Shown piece after piece: positions 1 to 8,200 of a DNA stretch of 64,000 nucleotides (within the stretch, counting starts at the first letter, position 1; each line of letters opens with the position of its first letter). A program made the position numbers and the translations under genes. Origin of the DNA: Rhodoferax potami (lineage in GTDB: Bacteria; Pseudomonadota; Gammaproteobacteria; Burkholderiales; Burkholderiaceae_C); the NCBI RefSeq assembly GCF_032193805.1, contig NZ_JAVBIK010000001.1, positions 1,288,033 through 1,352,032 of the forward strand. Reading direction: 5' to 3'. The notes beneath the pieces were generated by a model, which was not told where the DNA came from, did not search any database, and saw only the letters and a list, made by a program, of their open reading frames with translations.

Positions 1-1238
1 TTTTCGTCCAGCTTTTCGTAGCCGCGCTGGATCATGTTGGCGTTCTGCACCGTGGACTTGCCGCTGGCGCACAGGGCGGCGCCCAAGAGGGCCATGCCGG
101 CGCGGATGTCGGGGCTTGGCAAGGTGGTGCCACGCAGGCGGCTCTTGCCGCTGATGACCACGCGGTGCGGGTCGCACACCACGGCGGCGGCGCCCATGCC
201 GATGAGCTTGTCCACAAAGTACAAGCGCGACTCAAACATCTTCTCGAAGAACAGCACATTGCCTTCCACCTGCGTGGCGAGCGTGATCATGCAGCTCATC
301 TGGTCGGTGGCGAACTGGGGCCAGGGGCCGTCGCCGATGACGGGCATGGCGCCGTCAAAGTCGCGGGTGACCTGCATGCGCTGGTTGCCTGACAGGAAGA
401 TGTGTTTGTCGTGCAAGTCGATCTTGACGCCCAGGGTCTCAAACACGCGGTGGCACATGCCGTAGGCGTGCTTGTCGGTGCCCTCGACCGTGATTTCGCC
501 ACCGGTGGCAGCGGCCAGCGCCAGGTAGGACGCGGCCTCGATGTGGTCGTGGCACACGGTGTAGGTGGTGCCGTGCAGCGACTCCACGCCTTCCACGCTG
601 AGCTGGTTGGTGCCGATGCCGCTGATCTTGGCGCCCATGGCGTTGAGCAGGTGGGCCAGGTCTTGCACGTGCGGCTCGCAGGCCGCGTTGCGGATAAGGG
701 TGTGGCCGCGGCTCACTGCGGCGGCCATGAGGATGTGCTCGGTGCCGGTGACGGATGGCTCGTCAAAAAACAGCTCAGCGCCAGTCAGCGGGCCGGGCAT
801 GGTGAAGTCGTAGACGCCATTGATGCTGACCTTGGCACCCAGCTTTTGCAGGCCGTAGAAGTGCGTGTCCAAGCGGCGGCGGCCGATGACGTCGCCCCCC
901 GGGGGGAACAGGCGCGCAGAGCCGGTGCGGTGCAAGAGGCCGGCCACACACAAGATGGAGGTGCGCACCTTGTTGCACAGGGCCTGGCCGATTTCGCTGG
1001 TGCGCACGCTGGCCACATGGATGCTGACACGCTCGCCGCTGCGTTCGACCTTGCCGCCGATTTCGACGATCACGTCCAGCATATGGCGCACGTCGATGAT
1101 ATCGGGCACGTTGTCGAGGATGACTTCCTGGTCCGTAAGGATGCAGGCCGCAATCATGGGCAGGATGGCGTTTTTGTTGCCGGAAGCGCGAATGGTGCCT
1201 CGCAGGGGCACGCCGCCTTCAATTTCAAATGTCGACAT
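1..1238 (-). CDS. MurA-type UDP-N-acetylglucosamine 1-carboxyvinyltransferase, 3' end outside window
   Basis: Enolpyruvyl transferase of the MurA family, which moves enolpyruvate from PEP to UDP-GlcNAc in the first committed step of peptidoglycan synthesis in the cytoplasm. About 412 of roughly 420 residues are inside the window. The catalytic Lys22 is seen in ASGNKNAILP. The active-site loop reads FPPGGDVIG, so Asp116 stands where E. coli MurA has Cys115, the residue alkylated by fosfomycin. Asp at this site is known in naturally fosfomycin-insensitive MurA proteins. The RRRLDTHF stretch after the loop also differs from the usual proteobacterial form, so this may be a second MurA paralogue rather than the housekeeping copy. 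Start ATG at 1238; no strong ribosome binding site seen. Confidence 0.85.
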   Translation of the reverse strand, partial: MSTFEIEGGVPLRGTIRASGNKNAILPMIAACILTDQEVILDNVPDIIDVRHMLDVIVEIGGKVERSGERVSIHVASVRTSEIGQALCNKVRTSILCVAGLLHRTGSARLFPPGGDVIGRRRLDTHFYGLQKLGAKVSINGVYDFTMPGPLTGAELFFDEPSVTGTEHILMAAAVSRGHTLIRNAACEPHVQDLAHLLNAMGAKISGIGTNQLSVEGVESLHGTTYTVCHDHIEAASYLALAAATGGEITVEGTDKHAYGMCHRVFETLGVKIDLHDKHIFLSGNQRMQVTRDFDGAMPVIGDGPWPQFATDQMSCMITLATQVEGNVLFFEKMFESRLYFVDKLIGMGAAAVVCDPHRVVISGKSRLRGTTLPSPDIRAGMALLGAALCASGKSTVQNANMIQRGYEKLDE

Positions 1239-1323
1239 GGTGAGATTCAGTGTTGGGAGACCGGGGTTTTCCGGCCAAGGGGGAGATTGTTACCGCTCCG
1301 GGCCCGATTCTTGTAACTTTGTG

Positions 1324-1338
1324 CTGTAACGGTTACAG
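1324..1338. promoter_or_regulatory. 15-base inverted repeat upstream of the murA-like gene
   Basis: CTGTAAC-G-GTTACAG is a perfect inverted repeat with 7-base arms, between the hydrolase and the murA-like gene and about 85 bases before the latter's start. On the minus strand a plausible promoter (TTACAA, 18 bases, TAACAAT) follows it. It looks like an operator, but the regulator is unknown. Confidence 0.3.
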
Positions 1339-1362
1339 GAACCGCGACGAAGTTGGCACTTT

Positions 1363-2078
1363 TCAGGCGGCCAGCCAGCGGGCGAAGGCGGCGTTGACGG
1401 CGTCCGGCTGCTCCATCGTGCTCATGTGGCCGCAGTCTTCCAGCACCACCAACTCGGCGTGCACGTCGTGCATGGCGTCCACCATGGCCTGGTGCTGCTC
1501 GGGCGGGCTCCAGGCGTCTTGCCGGCCAGTGAGCACCAGCGTCGGGCAGGTGATGCCGGCCAGCACCGGCGCGGCGTCGGGCCGGGTGAGCAGCGCGTTG
1601 ATTTGCGCTGCAAACTGGGCCGGGCTGCTGCGCTCCAGCATGGCCAGTACTTGCTCGAACACCGGGCCGCCCACCACGGAGGGGTGCACCATGGGGCGCG
1701 CCCACATGGCGCCCATGGCCCGCATGCCGGCGCGTTGCGCGTGCGACAGCAGGGCCATGCGGCCGGCTTTTCTTTGGCGCCAGCTTCGCCTTCAGCCAGG
1801 GGGTGCACGCCGGTGTCCAGCAAGGCCAGGCGTTCTACCCGCTCGGAGGCCAGGCGCATCACCTCCAGGGCCACACGCCCGCCCATGCTGTGGCCAGCCA
1901 GAGCAAAGGTGGCGGGGGCGGCAGCCAGCACCTGCTGCGCCATGGCGGTGAGCGAGTCGGTCAGGCCCCAGTCAATCACCACGCAATGGTGGGTGGCCGA
2001 CAAGGCCTGCACCTGAGGTGCCCAGACAGCGGCGTCGCACATCAAGCCGGGGAGCAATACGAGGGTTTTGGTAGTCAA
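1363..2078 (-). pseudogene. alpha/beta hydrolase, frameshifted
   Basis: Alpha/beta-hydrolase fold esterase or lyase. The 5' part carries LVLLPGLMCDAAVW (oxyanion region) and the nucleophile elbow GHSMGG. The 3' part, in another frame, carries the Asp region (LVLTGRQDAW) and the catalytic His (EDCGHMSTMEQP). The two parts join near 1765-1775, where one base appears to be missing in an A-rich run (AAAGAAAAG); adding one A gives a continuous protein of about 238 residues. All catalytic regions are present, so the break is either a recent mutation or a sequencing error in a homopolymer. The start is TTG at 2078, with GGAG six bases upstream. Confidence 0.8.
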
Positions 2079-2097
2079 ATCAGGCTCCAGCGCCCGC

Positions 2098-2136
2098 AGA
2101 ATCTGCGCGAGCAGCTATCAAAAACATAGTGGATTT
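2098..2136 (-). repeat. AT-rich dispersed repeat, intergenic copy
   Basis: On the minus strand it reads CTATGTTTTTGATAGCTG followed by CTCGCGCAGATT. This is the same unit (A/T-rich start, then GATAGCTGCTCGCGCA) found at about ten other places in the window. It lies between the hydrolase and the histidine kinase genes. Confidence 0.6.
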
Positions 2137-2179
2137 TTTAAGACACCGGGATGAAGCGTTGCCCGCCCGGCGCTGAGAC

Positions 2180-3580
2180 TCACACTGTAGCGGCTGGCAG
2201 GGCGATTTCAATCGCCAGCCCCGGCTGGGCATTGCGCACCGCAAAGCTGCCCCCATGCGCCTGCGCCACCAGGCGACACAGGTACAGGCCCAGCCCCACG
2301 CCACCGCCTTCGCGGGTGCGGGCCGCATCGGGCCGGAAGAAGGGTTGGCCCAGGTTGGGGAGCTGGCTTTCTTCCACACCGGTGCCGAAGTCGCGCACGG
2401 CGATCGACAACTGCCCTTCCGTCCATTGCACGGTGATTTGCGGCGCTGCGGATGCGCCCGCGCTATGGCGCAAGGCGTTGTCCAGCAGGTTGCGCACCAG
2501 CAGGCGGATGCGGGTTGGGTCAAACTGCAAGGGGGGCAGGGCCGGGGGTACATGCATGTCAATGACGGGGCCGGCTTGCTCGTCTGCGGTGGCGTGGGCG
2601 GTTTGCAGCTCACAGACTACGTCTTCCACCAATGTGCACACATCTACCGCCTCGCGGTGCAGGGCAACGTGCGGGCTGGCCAGGCGCTCGCTTTCCAGCA
2701 AGTCGGTCACCAGGTCGCGCATGAGGGCCAGATCGCGCAAGAGCGCATCGCGGCCGGGCTGCACATCGGCCGTTTCGGGCAGCAGCTCGGTGTTCAGCCG
2801 GGCGCGGGTGAGGGGGCTGCGCAGCTCGTGGCTGATGGCCAGCAGCAAGGTGCGCTTGGCCTCCAACATTTGGTGGATGTCGGCGCCCATGGTGTTGATG
2901 GTGGCGGCGAGTTCACCCAGCTCGTCGGGGTGGTGGGCGCGGCGCACCGGAATGGTTTGGGCAAAGTCTCCGGCCCCGAAGCGCTGTGCCCCGGCACGGA
3001 TATCGTCCAGCGGGCGCAGCATGCGGCGCACCCGCCGGTAGGCCAGCGCAGTTAGGAGCAACAGCACCGCCAAGGTAGCCCAACCGATGTAGCGTGGCCG
3101 GTCGTGCCAAGCCTGCACGCTCAGGCCGAAGCGAATGCGGTGGCCATCGGCGGTGGTGCGCTCAAAGAAGCGCATTTCTTCAGGCGGTTGGCCATTGCGG
3201 GCCTCGGTGCGGGAATACAAGTCCTCAACGTGGCTGCGCCAATTCACTTGCGGCCCGCTGATGCGCAGGGTGAGCGGCAGGCGCTCCGTCAGGGCTTGGG
3301 CCCGCTCAACGCTGGGCGGACTCCCCAGCCCGGCGGACAGGGTGTCGATGTAATCGGCCACCAGGGGCTTGGCGGCATCGCGCCAGCCCATGCTGAGGGC
3401 TGCTTGCATGCCGAACATAAACGTGAAGGCCATGGCCAGCGCCAGCATCACAAACAGGGCCATCAGCCGGAAACGCAGCGAATGCGCCAGCAAATGTTTG
3501 GCGCTGCGCTGCACACGGATGCAATCCCGGATGCCGGGCCAGCCTTTGCAGGCGCGCAACAGCGCTTGCCCTGCGCTCAT
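2180..3580 (-). CDS. two-component sensor histidine kinase
   Basis: Membrane sensor kinase of 466 residues. TM1 is at about 38-62, a periplasmic sensor segment of about 100 residues follows, TM2 is at about 165-182, and a HAMP linker runs to about 235. The phosphoacceptor is His251 in AISHELRSPLTR. The ATPase domain has the N box (LLVRNLLDNALRHS), the G1 box (VRDFGTG) and the G2 box (GGGVGLGLYL). It overlaps the preceding response-regulator gene by four bases (ATGA), so the two are translationally coupled. Architecture and a Spy/CpxP-like lipoprotein at the operon head suggest a CpxA/RstB-like envelope sensor; the stimulus is inferred only. The N-terminal 30 residues may be over-called. Confidence 0.9.
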   Translation of the reverse strand: MSAGQALLRACKGWPGIRDCIRVQRSAKHLLAHSLRFRLMALFVMLALAMAFTFMFGMQAALSMGWRDAAKPLVADYIDTLSAGLGSPPSVERAQALTERLPLTLRISGPQVNWRSHVEDLYSRTEARNGQPPEEMRFFERTTADGHRIRFGLSVQAWHDRPRYIGWATLAVLLLLTALAYRRVRRMLRPLDDIRAGAQRFGAGDFAQTIPVRRAHHPDELGELAATINTMGADIHQMLEAKRTLLLAISHELRSPLTRARLNTELLPETADVQPGRDALLRDLALMRDLVTDLLESERLASPHVALHREAVDVCTLVEDVVCELQTAHATADEQAGPVIDMHVPPALPPLQFDPTRIRLLVRNLLDNALRHSAGASAAPQITVQWTEGQLSIAVRDFGTGVEESQLPNLGQPFFRPDAARTREGGGVGLGLYLCRLVAQAHGGSFAVRNAQPGLAIEIALPAATV

Positions 3581-4278
3581 GCAGCCGCGCTCCGGGGTGC
3601 CAAAGCCAATGTGTAGCCGGCGTTGCGCAGGGTTTTGATGCAGTCCAGCGGCTCCAGCTTTTTGCGCAGGCGGCTGACCACAATGTCCACCGCGCGGGTG
3701 TAGAGCTCGGCCTCATGGCCGCGCAGCTGGTTCAGGATGTCGTCACGGCTGAACACCTTGCCCGGCGCACGGGCCAGCAAGAGCAGCAAATCGAACTCGG
3801 TGCCGGTGAGGTCAATGGCCTCGCCTTGGCGCTGCACGGTGCGGGTGTCCACATCAATGCGCAGCTCCTGAAAGCACAGCTGGTTGGGGTCGGCCGCAGC
3901 GGCTTTGGGCGCTGCAGGTGCGCGGCGGCGCAACACGGTTTGCACCCGGGCTACCAGCTCACGAGGCTCAAACGGTTTGGGCACATAGTCGTCTGCGCCC
4001 AGCTCCAGGCCCACCACCCGGTCCATCACCTCGCCGCGCGCGGTGAGCATGATGATGGGCACGTCGTTGTCTTTGCGGATAGCACGGCACAGCGCAAAAC
4101 CATCCATCTCGGGCAGCATCACATCCAGAATGGCCGCATCGATCCCGCCCTGCGCCAAACGTGCCAGCCCATCGCTGGGGCGCAGGCAGTGCTCCAGCGC
4201 CATGTCGAAGCGCGCAAAGTAGGCGGCTAGGGGGCCGCCGAGCTGGGTGTCGTCATCGATGAGCAGAATGCGGTGCAT
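3577..4278 (-). CDS. OmpR-family response regulator
   Basis: DNA-binding response regulator of 233 residues. The receiver domain (1-120) has the acidic pocket Asp8-Asp10, the phosphorylated Asp52 in ILDVMLPEMDG, Thr/Ala in MLTARG and Lys in VPKPF. The C-terminal winged-helix domain (about 135-228) carries the OmpR-type recognition region AVDIVVSRLRKKLE and ends in the usual TLRNAGYTL wing. It is the partner of the histidine kinase with which it overlaps by four bases. Expected to activate the operon headed by the Spy-like lipoprotein gene, by analogy with Cpx-type systems. Confidence 0.93.
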   Translation of the reverse strand: MHRILLIDDDTQLGGPLAAYFARFDMALEHCLRPSDGLARLAQGGIDAAILDVMLPEMDGFALCRAIRKDNDVPIIMLTARGEVMDRVVGLELGADDYVPKPFEPRELVARVQTVLRRRAPAAPKAAAADPNQLCFQELRIDVDTRTVQRQGEAIDLTGTEFDLLLLLARAPGKVFSRDDILNQLRGHEAELYTRAVDIVVSRLRKKLEPLDCIKTLRNAGYTLALAPRSAAA

Positions 4279-4283
4279 AGGCG

Positions 4284-4601
4284 TCAGTGGGTTGCGGGCC
4301 TATTGTCACCGCCGGACAGCAAGCTGCGGTGGCGCAGGATCAGGCTGCGCAGACGGTCGCGCTCGGCATCGGCCAAGCGGTCAAACAGGTCGGCCGCCCT
4401 TTGCACATCGTGCAGCACCTGGGGCACGTACCCCGGGCGGCGCTCCAGCAGACGCAGGGCGTGCTCCCGGTCGAAGCGCGGGCCCCACACCAGGGCCATG
4501 ACTTCGGCGTAGGGCTCAGCGTAGCCCTCCAGCACCACAGCCCCGTAGGCGCGCAACGGTGCGGCAATTGCGTTCAGGGTGACCGGCGCCATGACACTCA
4601 A
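4284..4601 (-). CDS. hypothetical protein in envelope-sensing operon
   Basis: Soluble protein of 105 residues, family not recognised. It has no signal peptide or membrane segment and is rich in Arg and Leu; the C-terminal half (LHDVQRAADLFDRLADAERDRLRSL, given here in part: DLFDRLADAERDRL) is likely helical. It overlaps the upstream Spy-like gene by four bases and lies five bases before the response-regulator start, so all four genes should be one transcript. A second ATG (fourth codon, 4592) is an alternative start. Confidence 0.6.
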   Translation of the reverse strand: MSVMAPVTLNAIAAPLRAYGAVVLEGYAEPYAEVMALVWGPRFDREHALRLLERRPGYVPQVLHDVQRAADLFDRLADAERDRLRSLILRHRSLLSGGDNRPATH

Positions 4602-5083
4602 CCCCGGCTGAACCAGTGGCCGCGACCATCCATGTACTCACGCACCTTTTGTTGCTGGGCGGAGTTCAGACTGTTGTAGAAGTTGGCCATTGCGGCGATG
4701 ACTTCGGGGCTCTTGGTCTGGATGGCTGCGGTCTTTTCGTTGATCAGGGTCTGGGCGCGGACAGCGTCAAACTTGTCGCCGGCCACCAGAGCCTTCATCT
4801 CCGCACGCGGGTCTTTGGTCTGGCCGATCAGGGCGGCACGCTGCTCGAACATCTTGTCGCCTACTACCGCCAACAGCTTTTTCTGCTCAGCGTTAAGGTC
4901 GAGTTTGCTGGCAACCTTATCAACCATCTTGTCGCGCTTGGCAGCATATTGCTCAGCGCTCATGCTGGTGCTGTAGTCATGTGAACGGTGGCCGCACGCG
5001 GCAAGCCCACTGACTAGCACCAGGGCGGTCACGGCACCTATGAGCGTGCGCTTGGCATGGTGGTGTAAAAAGAAATTGGTCAT
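4598..5083 (-). CDS. Spy/CpxP-like periplasmic lipoprotein
   Basis: 161-residue predicted lipoprotein. The N-terminus has a basic, hydrophobic signal and a lipobox, SGLAACG, with lipidated Cys near residue 31. The mature part is helical and contains two variants of the LTxxQ signature of the Spy/CpxP family (LNAEQ and LNSAQQ). Spy and CpxP are periplasmic chaperones or feedback inhibitors of envelope-stress kinases. ATG at 5083 was chosen over the longer frame (5161) because the signal peptide begins there. It heads an operon with a hypothetical gene, the response regulator and the kinase. Confidence 0.75.
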   Translation of the reverse strand: MTNFFLHHHAKRTLIGAVTALVLVSGLAACGHRSHDYSTSMSAEQYAAKRDKMVDKVASKLDLNAEQKKLLAVVGDKMFEQRAALIGQTKDPRAEMKALVAGDKFDAVRAQTLINEKTAAIQTKSPEVIAAMANFYNSLNSAQQQKVREYMDGRGHWFSRG

Positions 5084-5202
5084 CACGGTCTTTCTGAACC
5101 CTGGCGGGTAGTTGGAATATGACCGTGATGGTGCCGTCGAAGCCCTGACACAGGGTGTCAAGGGGGTTGCGGTTTGTTTCGGTTTATTTCAGCGGTGAGT
5201 CT

Positions 5203-8200
5203 TCACCTCGCCAGCACCGCCTCCAGTGCTTTGCCGGTGTGCGTGCCCAGCTTGACCACGTCTTCCGGCGTGGTGGCGGCCACCACGCGGCCTCCGCCAT
5301 TGCCGCCTTCAGGGCCGAGGTCCAGCACCCAGTCGGCTTCGGCGATCACATCGAGGTCGTGCTCAATCACCACCACGCTGTGGCCGCCATTGACCAGGCG
5401 GTGCAATACATGGATAAGCTTTTCCACGTCGGCCATGTGCAGGCCTACGGTGGGCTCGTCCAGCACGTAGAGCGTGTGCGGAACTTTGTTGCCGCGCTTG
5501 CCTACGTCGTCACGCACCTTGGCCAGTTCGGTCACCAGCTTGATGCGCTGTGCCTCGCCACCACTCAGGGTCGGTGAGGGCTGACCCAGCGTGAGGTAAC
5601 CCAAGCCCACGTCTTTGAGCAGCTGTAGCGGGTGAGCGATGACGGGCATGGCCGCGAAGAAATCGACCGCTTCATCGACTTCCATTTGCAGCACATCGCC
5701 GATGTTTTTGCCGCGCCAAGTGACGGCCAGCGTCTCGGGGTTGAAGCGCGCGCCCTTGCAGGTTTCGCACACCACTTTCACATTCGGCAAGAAGCTCATG
5801 CCGATGGTGCGCATGCCCTGCCCTTCGCAGCTCGGGCAACGGCCTTCGCCGGTGTTAAAGCTGAAACGGTTGGACGCATAGCCACGCGCCTTGGCCTCCA
5901 GCGTGTCGGCGAAGAGTTTACGGATGGTGTCCCAAAAGCCGATATAGGTGGCGGGGCAGGAGCGCGGTGTTTTGCCGATGGGCGTTTGGTCCACTTCGAG
6001 CACGCGGTCTATGGATTCATAGCCGGTCACGCCTTCGCAGCCGAGCCAGTCGATTTTTTCACCGGCCTCCAAGGCATCGCGACCGGCTTTGGTGCTGCGC
6101 TTTTGCACGGCGGTTTGCACGTTGGCCAGCAACACGTCCCGCGCCAGGGTGGATTTGCCAGAGCCGCTGACGCCGGTGATGGCAACCAAGCGTTTGAGCG
6201 GCACATGGGCGGTAACGCTCTGCAGGTTGTGCATGGTGGCGTTGGTTACCGTGAGCCAGTCGATTTTTGGCTTGTACGCTGGGGTGTCTGCTGAGCTCGC
6301 CACGGGCAGCCCGGCAACGGGCTCCTCATGCATTTGCTGCGCAACTGCCAAATCGTCACCCGCTGCCGGGCTACCCGCGGCTGCGACAGACATTTTTGCG
6401 GTTCTGCGGTCGGCTAATGCGGCGTATTCGGCGGCTACCTTGGTGCGTTCAGCGAGTTCGGTGTTCGCGGCAGCGCTGTCGAGGATGCGCGCCGCTTCGA
6501 CCGCTGCTTTCTGCGCTTTGGCACTGAGCTTCTTCGCAGGTTTACCAGCGGCGGAGACGCTTGCGCCGGAAGCCGATTTCGAGCTCGCAGCGCGAGCGTA
6601 TGAGGCGCCCGGCGTAAGCGCCTCGGCCGCGTCGAGCACCAATGTCTCCGCATGGCTAACCATTCCCCGACGCAAAGCCAAGGGATGCTTCATGGCGTGG
6701 AGTAGATAACGCCCCGTCTGCGACTCAGGTGCGTTCTGCACATCGGCAATCGAGCCCTGCGCCACCAGCCGCCCTCCGCGTTTGCCTGCGCTCGGCCCAA
6801 TGTCGATGATGTGGTCCGCATGGCGGATGGTGTCTTCGTCATGTTCCACCACCACCAGCGTGTTGCCCTTGTCGCTTAACGACTGCAAGGCGCCCAGCAG
6901 AATTTTGTTGTCGCGGGCATGCAAACCAATGGTCGGCTCGTCCAGCACGTAACAAACCCCTTGCAGGTTGCTGCCCAGCTGGGCCGCCAGGCGGATACGC
7001 TGCGCTTCGCCGCCACTGAGCGTAGGCGCGCCGCGGTCGAGCGTGAGGTAACCCAAACCCACCTCCTCCAAAAACTCGAGGCGGCTGCGGATCTCGGGCA
7101 CCAGGTCACGGGCGATGTCCCCCTCGCGGGTCGTCATGCCGCCGGCCACCTGCAGGGTCTGCACCCACGCGCGCACGTCGGTCACCGAGAGGCGTGCAAT
7201 GTCGGTGATGCCCACACCCGCAAACTTGACGTTGCGCGCCGTGGCATTCAGGCGCGTGCCGTTGCAAGTGGAGCAGGCTTTGTCGTGCAAGTCTTCAATG
7301 TCGGCTTCGGCAAAGGTCTGCTCACGGCCTTTGTTGTCGTCGTCTTTCACCGAATCATCAAACACCTTGCGCTGCTCTTTGGTGAGTGCCACGCCCGTGC
7401 CCACGCAGTCGGGGCACCAGCCGTGTTTGCTGTTGTACGAGAACAGACGCGGGTCCAGCTCGGCATACGATGTCGCGCACACCGGGCAAGCGCGCTTGGT
7501 CGAGAACACCTGCACCTTGCCCACACCAGCCGCAGACTCGCCAGCTGCCATCACCTCGCGCAGGCTGCCAATATCGCTCAACACGTAGACCAAGCCCTTG
7601 CCGTGGGTGAGTGCGTCGGCCAGCGCAGTGCGTAGCGCGGACTCGTTAGCAGGCGTCACATCCAGGCTGGCTACTGGCAACTCGATGTTGTGCTCCTTGA
7701 AACGGTCAATCCGCGGGAAGCCACTGGTAGGCAGGAAATTGCCGTCCACCCGCAGGTGCGTGAAGCCCTTGGGCCGCGCCCAATCAGCTAGCTCGGTGTA
7801 CACGCCCTTGCGCCCTTGCACCAGTGGTGCCAACAGGCCGATGTGCTGACCGCGGTAGTTCTTGAGCAACTGGGCCGCAATGCTGTCTGCGGACTGTGGC
7901 TCCACCGCTGCGCCGTCTTTGAAGCAATGCTGGGTGCCCAGCTTCACGTACAACAAGCGCAAGAAGTGCCACACCTCCGTAGTGGTACCCACCGTGGACT
8001 TGCGCCCGCCGCGCGAGAGGCGCTGCTCGATGGCCACTGTGGGCGGAATGCCATACACCGCATCCACCTCGGGGCGACCTGCGGGTTGCACGATGGAGCG
8101 TGCATAGGCATTCAAAGATTCGAGGTAACGCCGCTGCCCCTCGTTGAACAGAATGTCGAACGCCAGCGTCGATTTGCCGGAACCGGACACGCCGGTGACC

